A DNA stretch of 64,000 nt from Pseudomonas sp. KU43P. GTDB lineage: Bacteria > Pseudomonadota > Gammaproteobacteria > Pseudomonadales > Pseudomonadaceae. Below the pieces are notes generated by a model. That model searched no databases and was not told where the DNA came from. It saw only the letters and a program-made list of their open reading frames with translations. Shown piece by piece: positions 52,833-60,609 of the stretch (position 1 is the stretch's first letter; each line of letters opens with the position of its first letter). A program made the translations under genes and the position numbers. The DNA is taken from positions 5,367,501 to 5,431,500 of the forward strand of contig NZ_AP019365.1 of the NCBI RefSeq assembly GCF_033095865.1, in the 5' to 3' direction.

Positions 52833-55800
52833 ATGCCGCCTATGCCGGCCATTCTGTTGCTGATCCTGATCCTGTGGAACACAACGGCCGGCGCCCTGAC
52901 CCTGACTGACGAGGAAAAAACCTGGCTCACTGCCCACCCGCAGCTGAAGCTGGGCGTCGACGCCTCCTGGCCACCGTTCGAGTTTCGTGACCAGGAGGGC
53001 CGGTACCAGGGATTGGCCGCCGATTACATCGCTTTGCTTCAGGAACGCCTGGGCGTAACGCTCAAACCCGTCGAGCCCAGCAGTTGGACCGAAGTGCTCC
53101 AACAAGCACGGGAAAGCCGTATAGACCTGCTGCCCGGCATCATGTCTACACCAGAGCGTCAGGGCTACCTGGCCTTTACCCGCCCCTACCTTGACTTTCC
53201 GATCGTCATCCTGGCCCATGAAGGCGGTGCACAGCCGCGCACACTCAAGGACCTGTACGGCCTGAAGATCGCCGTGGTGGAAAACTACGCGCCCCACGAA
53301 CTGTTGCGTACCCACCACCCCGACCTCAACCTGGTGGCCATGCCCAATGTCAGCTCGACCCTGCAAGCATTGGCCACCGATGAAGTGGATGCTGTGGTCG
53401 GCGACCTAGCTTCGAGCATCTGGAGCTTACGCCAGCTCAAGCTCGACGGTCTGTACGTCAGTGGCGAGACCCCCTACCGCTATCAACTGGCCATGGCTGC
53501 GCCGCGTGACAACAAGGTATTGATCGGCATTCTCGACAAGGTCATGGCCGACATGTCCAGCGACGAAATCAGCCAGATCCAGCAACGCTGGGTGGGTAAC
53601 GTTGTGGACCAGCGCAGCTTCTGGCGCGACATGCTGATGTATGGCCTGCCCGCCGTCCTGCTGCTGGTGGCCATCCTCGCGACGGTCATCCGCATCAATC
53701 GCCGGCTCAGCTCGGAGATCTCCCGACGCATCGCGCTGGAGCAGGAGCTACGCAGCAGCGAATACCACTACCGCGGCCTTATCGAAAGCCTATCGGCCAT
53801 TGCTTGGGAAGCCGACGCCAACGATTTCACCTACAGCTACGTTTCGCCCCACGCTGAAGACCTGCTTGGCTACCCCCTGCACGACTGGCTCAAACCCGGC
53901 TTCTGGCGCAGCATCCTGCACCCGGATGACGCCTTGTGGGCCCAGGCTTTCTGCGAAAGCGAAACCGCCGCCGGGCGCGATCACAGTCTTGATTACCGGG
54001 TGATCCGCGCCGATGGCCAGCCCCTTTGGATACGCAATATCGTCAGCATGATCGAGCACGGTCACCGGCCGGTGATGCGCGGGCTGATGATCGATATCAG
54101 TGAAACCAAGCGTACCGAGGATGCCCTGCGCTTGTCCGAGCAGAAGTTCGCATCGGTCTTCCAGCAATGCCCCGACATCCTGCTGATAGCCCGCCTGGTT
54201 GACGGCTGCCTGCTGGAAGTGAACGAGGCTTTCGAAGAACAGATCGGCCTGACCCCAGGCCAGGTGATAGGCCGCACCGCGACCGAGCTGAACCTGTGGG
54301 GTGCGCAGGACACCGGTCCACTGCTGCTCGAACGTTTGAACCAGGGCGGCGGTATCCGCAACCTGGAAATGAACTTCCGTCGCAGCAATGGCCAGCTGTT
54401 TACCGGCCTGACTTCCGCCGAAACCTTCGAACTGGACGGGACCGTGGCCTTCGTCGTTGCGGTGCGCGATATCAGCCAGCTGAAAGAGACCCAACAGCAA
54501 CTGCAAATCTCCGAAGAGAAGTTCGCCAAAGCCTTCCACGCGTCCCCCGATGGCCTGCTGCTGTCGCGTCAGAGCGATGGCCTGTTGGTCGAGGTCAACG
54601 ACGGCTTCTGTCGCCTGACCGGCTACGAGATCAACCCCTCGATCGACCAGACCTCGTTCGACCTGGGGATCTGGGTCGACCTCAATGAACGCAAGCGCAT
54701 GATCGACCAGCTCGCCCGCGACGGGTTCGTGCGCGATTTCAGTTGCCATATTCGCCGCAGCGACGGGCAGATCCGCCTCTGCGAACTGTCCGCTCGCCCA
54801 CTGCCCATCGGTGGCATCGAGTGCATGCTGACCATCGCCCGCGACATCACCGAGCGCCACCTGATGCAAGAGAAGCTGCAACTGGCCGCCACCGTGTTCG
54901 AAAACACCGCCGAAGGGGTGCTGATCACCGACATCGACCAGCGCATCAGCGCAGTCAACCGGGCCTTCAGCGAAATTACCGGCTACAGCGAAATCGAGGC
55001 GCTCGGCCAGACCCCGCGCCTGCTCGCCTCCGGGCAGCATGACAGTGCCTTCTACGCGGCAATGTGGCACCAGCTCACCGCCGAAGGGCACTGGCAGGGT
55101 GAAATCTTCAACAAGCGCAAGAACGGAGAGCTGTACCCTGGCTGGCTGACCATCAGTGCCGTGCGCAACAGCGAGCATGCGATCACCCATTTCGTCGCCG
55201 TGTTCGCCGACATTTCCAGCCTCAAGCATGCCCAGGCCAAGCTCGACTACCAGGCCCACCACGACCCGCTCACCGGCCTACCCAACCGCGCGCTGTTCGA
55301 AAACCGCCTGCAGGCCGTGCTCACCTGTTCGCAAGTTTCCAATCGCCAGGGCGCCGTGCTGTTCCTGGACCTCGACCGCTTCAAGCATATCAACGACAGC
55401 CTGGGCCATCCGGTCGGCGACCTGCTGCTAAAAGGTATTGCCCAACGCCTCAAGGAGCAGGTGCGCGACGTGGACACCGTAGCCCGTCTGGGCGGCGACG
55501 AGTTCATCATCCTGCTGCCAGGCCTGCACCGGCCCAGCGATGCCAGTGCCATCGCCAATAAGCTGCTGGCGGGCTTCAGCGCGCCGTTCCAGGCAGGCGA
55601 GCACGAGTTCTTCACCAGCGCCAGCATTGGCATCAGCTTGTACCCGCAGGATGGTACCGACGTGGCCACACTGATCCGCAACGCCGACGCGGCCATGTAT
55701 CGCTCCAAGGCCAAAGGTCGTAACCGTGTGGAAGCCTATACCCGCGACCTCACCGCCCAGGCCAGCGAACGCATTGCCCTGGAGCACGAACTGCGCCGCG

Positions 55801-56579
55801 CCATCGAGCGCAACGAAATGAGCCTGAGCTACCAGCCCAAGTTCAGCCTCAAGACCCAGACGCTGGTAGGCGCCGAAGCGCTGATCCGCTGGAGCCACCC
55901 CACGTTCGGCGAAGTGCCGCCAGAGCACTTCATTCACCTCGCCGAAGAGAACGGCACCATTCTTCAGATTGGCGACTGGGTGCTGGAACAAGCCTGCCGG
56001 CAGATGCACCAATGGAAGAGGGACTATCAGGCCTTTGGCCCGCTGTCGATCAACCTTGCCGGTGCACAACTGCGCCACGGCGGCCTGGCCAAACGCATCG
56101 AACTGTTGCTCAAGACTTACCAGCTCAAGGCCGGCGACCTGCAACTGGAGATCACCGAGAACTTCATCATGAGCCAGGCCGAGGAGGCGCTAGCCGTGTT
56201 GCACCAGCTCAAGCAGCTTGGGGTGCAACTGGCCATCGATGATTTCGGCACCGGGTATTCATCACTGAGCTACCTCAAGCGCCTGCCGCTGGACATCCTC
56301 AAGATCGACAAGTCGTTCATTCGCGGGCTACCCGATGACCCGCACGACGCCGCCATTGCCCGAGCCATCATCGCCCTGGGCCGCAGCATGCAGTTGACGA
56401 TCATTGCCGAGGGCGTGGAAAACCTTGCGCAGCAGCGGTTCCTGTCGACCGAAGGGTGCGAGCAGATACAGGGGTACATCGTCAGCCTGCCATTACCACC
56501 CGAGGAATTCGCTGCGAGTTTTCTTCGCATAGCACTATCCGATCTTTCGGATGGCACGCTTTCAAAACCCTCGTTATAA
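52833..56579 (+). CDS. rmcA: Dual GGDEF/EAL cyclic-di-GMP enzyme with periplasmic sensor (RmcA-like)
   Basis: A 1248-residue membrane protein. A signal/TM is at about 1-21, a periplasmic family-3 solute-binding domain at about 25-255, and a TM at about 266-288. Four PAS domains follow at about 305-425, 430-548, 558-672 and 684-797, then GGDEF (intact GGDEF at 887-891) and EAL (E-A-L at 1015-1017). Both catalytic domains look competent. The architecture and the position after rpoD match P. aeruginosa RmcA (PA0575), a phosphodiesterase tuned by redox state and arginine-type ligands (from memory). The upstream frame reaches into rpoD; the ATG at 52833 follows GAGG and starts a signal peptide. 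Confidence 0.92.
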   Translation: MPPMPAILLLILILWNTTAGALTLTDEEKTWLTAHPQLKLGVDASWPPFEFRDQEGRYQGLAADYIALLQERLGVTLKPVEPSSWTEVLQQARESRIDLLPGIMSTPERQGYLAFTRPYLDFPIVILAHEGGAQPRTLKDLYGLKIAVVENYAPHELLRTHHPDLNLVAMPNVSSTLQALATDEVDAVVGDLASSIWSLRQLKLDGLYVSGETPYRYQLAMAAPRDNKVLIGILDKVMADMSSDEISQIQQRWVGNVVDQRSFWRDMLMYGLPAVLLLVAILATVIRINRRLSSEISRRIALEQELRSSEYHYRGLIESLSAIAWEADANDFTYSYVSPHAEDLLGYPLHDWLKPGFWRSILHPDDALWAQAFCESETAAGRDHSLDYRVIRADGQPLWIRNIVSMIEHGHRPVMRGLMIDISETKRTEDALRLSEQKFASVFQQCPDILLIARLVDGCLLEVNEAFEEQIGLTPGQVIGRTATELNLWGAQDTGPLLLERLNQGGGIRNLEMNFRRSNGQLFTGLTSAETFELDGTVAFVVAVRDISQLKETQQQLQISEEKFAKAFHASPDGLLLSRQSDGLLVEVNDGFCRLTGYEINPSIDQTSFDLGIWVDLNERKRMIDQLARDGFVRDFSCHIRRSDGQIRLCELSARPLPIGGIECMLTIARDITERHLMQEKLQLAATVFENTAEGVLITDIDQRISAVNRAFSEITGYSEIEALGQTPRLLASGQHDSAFYAAMWHQLTAEGHWQGEIFNKRKNGELYPGWLTISAVRNSEHAITHFVAVFADISSLKHAQAKLDYQAHHDPLTGLPNRALFENRLQAVLTCSQVSNRQGAVLFLDLDRFKHINDSLGHPVGDLLLKGIAQRLKEQVRDVDTVARLGGDEFIILLPGLHRPSDASAIANKLLAGFSAPFQAGEHEFFTSASIGISLYPQDGTDVATLIRNADAAMYRSKAKGRNRVEAYTRDLTAQASERIALEHELRRAIERNEMSLSYQPKFSLKTQTLVGAEALIRWSHPTFGEVPPEHFIHLAEENGTILQIGDWVLEQACRQMHQWKRDYQAFGPLSINLAGAQLRHGGLAKRIELLLKTYQLKAGDLQLEITENFIMSQAEEALAVLHQLKQLGVQLAIDDFGTGYSSLSYLKRLPLDILKIDKSFIRGLPDDPHDAAIARAIIALGRSMQLTIIAEGVENLAQQRFLSTEGCEQIQGYIVSLPLPPEEFAASFLRIALSDLSDGTLSKPSL

Positions 56580-56580
56580 T
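56575..56580 (+). promoter_or_regulatory. -10 element of the tRNA-Ile2 gene
   Basis: A perfect TATAAT overlaps the stop codon of the preceding gene (TAA at 56577-56579) and lies 15 bases before the tRNA. A GC-rich GCGGGCACT-like discriminator (CCGGGCACTT) follows, as common at stable-RNA promoters. No good -35 at normal spacing. Confidence 0.55.
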
Positions 56581-56595
56581 CCGGGCACTTACTGA

Positions 56596-56672
56596 GGGCC
56601 TATAGCTCAGTTGGTTAGAGCAGAGGACTCATAATCCTTTGGTCCACGGTTCGAGTCCGTGTGGGCCCACCA
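56596..56672 (+). tRNA. tRNA-Ile2 with CAU anticodon (lysidine type)
   Basis: A 77-nt cloverleaf with encoded CCA. Acceptor GGGCCTA pairs with TGGGCCC; the D-arm is GCTC/GAGC, the anticodon loop CTCATAA with CAT at 56630-56632, and the T-arm CACGG-TTCGAGT-CCGTG. CAU could mean Met, but acceptor pairs C4-G69 and C5-G68 are the determinants recognised by TilS, and the acceptor differs from elongator Met. Hence Ile2, reading AUA after C34 is changed to lysidine. Confidence 0.9.
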
Positions 56673-56681
56673 GATACGACA

Positions 56682-56708
56682 AAGCCGCGCAATTGCGCGG
56701 CTTTTTTG
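56682..56708 (+). terminator. Terminator of the tRNA gene
   Basis: GCCGCGC-AATT-GCGCGGC stem-loop followed by TTTTTT, 9 bases after the tRNA 3' end. An A-tract on the other side allows action on the convergent acetyltransferase gene too. Confidence 0.92.
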
Positions 56709-56721
56709 CGTCTGTCCGACT

Positions 56722-57276
56722 CTACCCTGCGTTATCCCGCAAATGGGTTTGGCGAGGGTTGTAGAACGTGGTGTTGGCCGGGATATCCCGAGTCACCAGC
56801 GACATGGCACCAATCACCACATTGTCACCGATGCTGATGTGGTCGGCGATGATGCAGCTATTGGCCCCTAGGCTTACGTTGTCACCAATGCGCAGCGCGT
56901 AGTCATCCAGCCCTAGCGTCTTGATCCCGATCGAGCAGTTCTGGCGAATGAAGAAGTTGCGGCCAATAACCACATGTCGGGTTATCACCACCCCCGGCAG
57001 ATGAGCGATGCGCAGCCCGGGAGCGATCCGTGCACCGATGTCGATATCAACGGCGTACTTCAGGTTCAAGCGCTGCTGCATGCGTCGGGCATGACGCCGA
57101 GCCAGGCCGCCGCGGGCATCGAGATACTGCGCCAGGCGAAAAGCGAAGAGAAAACGCAGCTTGTTGTTCTTGCGTGCACGCCGCAAGACACTGAACAGCA
57201 GACTGATGCGGCGTCCGGGGCGTTTCTTGTTGGAGACTTCAATCTTCCAACATTCGAGCAGGTCGGCGAACTTCAC
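56722..57276 (-). CDS. Hexapeptide-repeat (serine O-acetyltransferase-like) acetyltransferase
   Basis: A 184-residue protein with a basic N-terminus and a left-handed beta-helix of isoleucine-patch hexapeptides (IGARIAPGLRIAH, VITRHVVIGRNFFIRQN, IGDNVSLGANSCII, HISIGDNVVIGAMSLVT), like CysE or polysaccharide acetyltransferases. The start is GTG at 57276 with GGAGG upstream. It is isolated between a tRNA and an Lrp-type regulator; the acceptor is unknown. It is shorter than housekeeping CysE at its N-terminus, so another acetyl acceptor, such as a surface sugar, is equally possible. Confidence 0.8.
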   Translation of the reverse strand: MKFADLLECWKIEVSNKKRPGRRISLLFSVLRRARKNNKLRFLFAFRLAQYLDARGGLARRHARRMQQRLNLKYAVDIDIGARIAPGLRIAHLPGVVITRHVVIGRNFFIRQNCSIGIKTLGLDDYALRIGDNVSLGANSCIIADHISIGDNVVIGAMSLVTRDIPANTTFYNPRQTHLRDNAG

Positions 57277-57395
57277 ACCGGGCCTCCAAAAAAATCGGGC
57301 CACAATGATGCCGCAAAAGGTCTCTCCGTGCACTTGGCCTTGCCCTGCTCCCCTCTGGCTGGCTAGGCTTGCCAGCCCATTGCAGAGACCTCTCC

Positions 57396-57857
57396 ATGAC
57401 GGATTCGCGCCCTATTACCCTCGACGAGATCGACCGCCAACTGATCGCCCTGCTGCAGATCAACGCCCGCGAAAGCGTCGCCACCCTCGCCCGACAACTG
57501 GGCATTGCCCGCACCACCGTCAACTCGCGCCTGGCGCGACTGGAAAAAGCCAAGGTCATCACCGGCTACGGCGTACGCCTGGGTCAGCGCCTCATCGGCG
57601 GCGGCCTGCAAGCCTATGTGGGGATCAAGGTGCAGCCACGCTCCGGCAAGGAAGTGGTACGGCGCTTGAGTGCCATGGGGCAGGTACAGCAACTGTGCGC
57701 GGTGAGCGGCGAATTCGACTACGTGGCCTGGTTGCGTAGCGATACGCCAGAGCAGCTCGACCAGTTGTTGGACCAGATAGGCAGTGTCGATGGCGTGGAA
57801 AAGACCACCACATCAATCATCTTGAGCAGCAAGGTCGACCGCGGCCATCCTGGTTAA
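57396..57857 (+). CDS. Lrp/AsnC-family transcriptional regulator
   Basis: A 153-residue regulator. The N-terminal winged HTH is LDEIDRQLIALLQINARESV plus LARQLGIARTTVNSRLARLE; the C-terminal RAM ligand-binding domain spans about 65-145 (AYVGIKV, VSGEFDYVAWLRS). It is transcribed towards davB, 163 bases upstream of it, and so is the likely local regulator, responding to lysine or a catabolite. The ATG at 57396 gives the natural start; an earlier in-frame start codon is possible. Confidence 0.92.
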   Translation: MTDSRPITLDEIDRQLIALLQINARESVATLARQLGIARTTVNSRLARLEKAKVITGYGVRLGQRLIGGGLQAYVGIKVQPRSGKEVVRRLSAMGQVQQLCAVSGEFDYVAWLRSDTPEQLDQLLDQIGSVDGVEKTTTSIILSSKVDRGHPG

Positions 57858-57858
57858 G

Positions 57859-57896
57859 TTCGTCAAAAGCAGTTAAATAGCTGTCGTTATGACGAA
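57859..57896. promoter_or_regulatory. Inverted repeat upstream of davB, candidate regulator site
   Basis: TTCGTCA (57859-57865) and TGACGAA (57890-57896) with a 24-base AT-rich spacer, about 125-160 bases before davB and right after the Lrp-type gene. A plausible operator, but untested. Confidence 0.35.
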
Positions 57897-57972
57897 ACAA
57901 CTTACATTCAGCCACCACTCTGCATCTTAATTACGAACACCCCGCTTCATAAAATGACCCCCAGGCATCTCC

Positions 57973-57978
57973 TATACT
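57973..57978 (+). promoter_or_regulatory. Candidate davBA promoter -10
   Basis: TATACT within CCTATACTCA, 42 bases before davB. CTATACT is the favoured sigma-S -10; no strong -35 is seen, which also fits RpoS promoters. Confidence 0.45.
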
Positions 57979-58020
57979 CAGGCTCCGCCCTTAGCGCAGC
58001 CGCTCTGGCAAGGTCACTTC

Positions 58021-59703
58021 ATGAACAAGAAAAACCGCCACCCCGCAGACGGCAAGAAACCCATCACTATCTTCGGTCCGGACTTTCCCTTCGCCTTCGA
58101 CGACTGGCTGGAACACCCGGCGGGCCTGGGCAGCATCCCCGCTGATCGGCACGGCGAGGAAGTGGCCATCGTCGGTGCGGGCATCGCGGGCCTGGTGGCG
58201 GCCTACGAACTGATGAAGCTGGGCCTGAAGCCGGTGGTGTATGAAGCCTCGAAGCTGGGTGGCAGGCTGCGCTCACAGGCCTTCAACGGCACCGACGGCA
58301 TCATCGCGGAGCTGGGCGGCATGCGCTTTCCAGTCTCCTCCACTGCCTTCTACCACTACGTGGACAAGCTGGGCCTGGAGACCAAGCCTTTCCCTAACCC
58401 GCTGACCCCTGCCTCGGGCAGCACGGTGATCGACCTGGAAGGCCAGACCTACTACGCCGAAAAGGCCAGCGACCTGCCTGCTCTGTTTCACGAGGTGGCC
58501 GATGCATGGGCCGATGCACTTGAAAGCGGTGCCCAGTTCGCCGAGGTCCAGCAAGCGATTCGCGACCGTGATGTGGTGCGCCTGAAAGAACTGTGGAACA
58601 AGTTGGTCCCCCTGTGGGACGACCGCACTTTCTACGACTTCGTCGCCACCTCGCGCTCGTTCGCCAAGCTCAGCTTCCAGCACCGCGAAGTGTTCGGCCA
58701 GGTCGGTTTCGGCACCGGTGGCTGGGACTCGGACTTCCCCAACTCGATGCTGGAAATCTTCCGCGTGGTGATGACCAACTGCGACGATCACCAGCACCTG
58801 ATCGTCGGCGGCGTGGAACAGGTGCCGCAAGGCATCTGGCGCCACGTGCCCGAGAAGTGCAGCCACTGGCCAGAAGGCACCAGCCTCAGCTCGCTGCACG
58901 GTGGTGCACCGCGCACCGGGGTCAAGCGCATTGCCCGCGCCGCCGATGGGCGCCTGGCCGTCACGGACAACTGGGGCGACACACGGCACTACGGCGCGGT
59001 TCTCGCCACCTGCCAGAGCTGGCTGCTGACCACCCAGATCGACTGTGAGGAATCGTTGTTCTCGCAGAAGATGTGGATGGCCCTGGACCGCACCCGCTAC
59101 ATGCAATCGTCGAAGACCTTCGTCATGGTCGACCGGCCATTCTGGAAGGACAAAGACCCGCAAACCGGGCGTGACCTGATGAGCATGACGCTCACCGACC
59201 GGCTGACCCGTGGCACCTACCTGTTCGACAACGGTGACGACAAGCCGGGGGTGATCTGCCTGTCCTACGCGTGGATGAGCGACGCCCTGAAGATGCTGCC
59301 GCACCCGGTGGAGAAGCGTGTGCAGCTGGCCTTGGACGCCTTGAAGAAGATCTACCCGAAAACCGACATCGCCGGGCACATCATCGGCGACCCGATCACC
59401 ATTTCCTGGGAAGCCGACCCGCACTTCCTCGGTGCGTTCAAGGGCGCGTTGCCAGGCCATTACCGCTACAACCAGCGCATGTACGCGCACTTCATGCAAC
59501 AGGACATGCCCGCCGAACACCGGGGCATGTTCATCGCCGGTGACGATGTGTCGTGGACGCCAGCCTGGGTCGAAGGTGCGGTACAGACTTCGCTGAACGC
59601 GGTGTGGGGTATCATGAATCACTTTGGTGGCCACACCCACCCGGACAACCCGGGCCCGGGCGACGTGTTCGACGAGATCGGGCCTATCGCCCTGGCAGAT
59701 TGA
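58021..59703 (+). CDS. davB: L-lysine 2-monooxygenase
   Basis: A 560-residue FAD amine oxidase that decarboxylates and oxygenates lysine to 5-aminovaleramide. The dinucleotide motif VGAGIAGL spans residues 51-58 (GxGxxG at 52-57), followed by VYEASKLGGRLRS; AELGGMRFPVSS and the C-terminal FIAGDDVSWTPAWVEGAVQTS are flavin-binding blocks. It resembles tryptophan 2-monooxygenase (IaaM), a common misannotation. Linkage to davA 14 bases downstream indicates the lysine enzyme. Preceded by an Lrp-type regulator. Confidence 0.93.
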   Translation: MNKKNRHPADGKKPITIFGPDFPFAFDDWLEHPAGLGSIPADRHGEEVAIVGAGIAGLVAAYELMKLGLKPVVYEASKLGGRLRSQAFNGTDGIIAELGGMRFPVSSTAFYHYVDKLGLETKPFPNPLTPASGSTVIDLEGQTYYAEKASDLPALFHEVADAWADALESGAQFAEVQQAIRDRDVVRLKELWNKLVPLWDDRTFYDFVATSRSFAKLSFQHREVFGQVGFGTGGWDSDFPNSMLEIFRVVMTNCDDHQHLIVGGVEQVPQGIWRHVPEKCSHWPEGTSLSSLHGGAPRTGVKRIARAADGRLAVTDNWGDTRHYGAVLATCQSWLLTTQIDCEESLFSQKMWMALDRTRYMQSSKTFVMVDRPFWKDKDPQTGRDLMSMTLTDRLTRGTYLFDNGDDKPGVICLSYAWMSDALKMLPHPVEKRVQLALDALKKIYPKTDIAGHIIGDPITISWEADPHFLGAFKGALPGHYRYNQRMYAHFMQQDMPAEHRGMFIAGDDVSWTPAWVEGAVQTSLNAVWGIMNHFGGHTHPDNPGPGDVFDEIGPIALAD

Positions 59704-59717
59704 GAAAAGGAGGCAGC

Positions 59718-60512
59718 ATGCGCATCGCTCTGTTCCAGGGCACACCCAACCCGCTGGATGTGCCCGGCAACCTGCAACGGCTGCGGCACCAGGCGCAACT
59801 GGCGGCCGAGCAGGGCGCGCAGTTGCTGGTGTGCCCGGAGATGTTCCTGAGCGGCTACAACATCGGCCTGGCACAGGTCGAACGCCTGGCCGAGGCCGAT
59901 GATGGCCCGTCGGCCATGGATGTGGTGGAGATCGCCCAGGCCCATCGCATTGCCATCGTCTATGGCTACCCGGAGCGCGGCGACGATGGTGCCATCTACA
60001 ACAGCGTGCAGTTGATCGACGCCCATGGCCGCAGCCTGTGCAACTACCGCAAGACCCACCTGTTCGGTGAGCTGGACCGGACGATGTTCAGCGCCGGCCC
60101 CGACCACTTCCCGGTGGTCGAGCTGGAAGGCTGGAAGGTCGGGCTGCTGATCTGCTACGACATCGAGTTCCCGGAGAACGCCCGGCGCCTTGCGCTGGCT
60201 GGAGCTGAGCTGATTCTGGTGCCGACGGCGAACATGGCCCCCTACGACTTCGTCTGCCAGGTGACCGTGCGTTCGCGGGCCCAGGAAAACCAGTGCTACC
60301 TGGTGTATGCCAACTACTGTGGCGCGGAAGACGAGATTCAGTATTGCGGGCAGAGCAGCATCATCGGGCCGGATGGCACCCCGCTGGCAATGGCCGGCCG
60401 CGAAGAATGCCAATTGCTGGCGGAAGTGGTGCGTGAGCGCGTTGCACAGGGACGCGAAGCGTTTCCCTACCTGACGGATCTGCGCCAGGAGGTGCTTTGG
60501 CGTAACGCCTGA
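59718..60512 (+). CDS. davA: 5-aminopentanamidase (5-aminovaleramidase)
   Basis: A 264-residue nitrilase-superfamily amidase that hydrolyses 5-aminovaleramide to 5-aminovalerate. The catalytic triad is E41 (CPEMFLSGYN), K112 (YRKTHLFGE) and C146 (LLICYDIEFPE). The ATG at 59718 has AAAAGGAGG upstream; the frame is open into davB but that part is noise. The second gene of davBA, in the delta-aminovalerate branch of lysine breakdown. Confidence 0.94.
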   Translation: MRIALFQGTPNPLDVPGNLQRLRHQAQLAAEQGAQLLVCPEMFLSGYNIGLAQVERLAEADDGPSAMDVVEIAQAHRIAIVYGYPERGDDGAIYNSVQLIDAHGRSLCNYRKTHLFGELDRTMFSAGPDHFPVVELEGWKVGLLICYDIEFPENARRLALAGAELILVPTANMAPYDFVCQVTVRSRAQENQCYLVYANYCGAEDEIQYCGQSSIIGPDGTPLAMAGREECQLLAEVVRERVAQGREAFPYLTDLRQEVLWRNA

Positions 60513-60526
60513 CACGGGCCGTTTTG

Positions 60527-60560
60527 CGGTCTCATCATCGGCAAGTCAGCGATGAGACCG
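60527..60560. terminator. Hairpin between davA and pqqF
   Basis: CGGTCTCATC (60527-60536) pairs with GATGAGACCG (60551-60560), a perfect 10-bp stem with a 14-base loop, 15 bases after davA. No T-tract follows; probably a transcript boundary or REP relative. Confidence 0.5.
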
Positions 60561-60609
60561 GGCCAGCCAACACAGATGGGTTAGCATGAGCACCTGCCCC
60601 GGAGTTCCC

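Noticed and set aside
56596..56672. Calling the CAU tRNA an elongator methionine tRNA
   Set aside because: Acceptor pairs C4-G69 and C5-G68 and the overall acceptor sequence match lysidine-modified Ile2 rather than Met.
58021..59703. Annotating the FAD enzyme as tryptophan 2-monooxygenase (auxin synthesis)
   Set aside because: Same superfamily, but the downstream 5-aminovaleramidase and the sequence I recall for P. putida DavB point to lysine 2-monooxygenase.
58273..59874. 533-codon minus-strand ORF opposite davB
   Set aside because: Mirror frame of davB with Arg/His/Val-rich composition and no recognisable domain.
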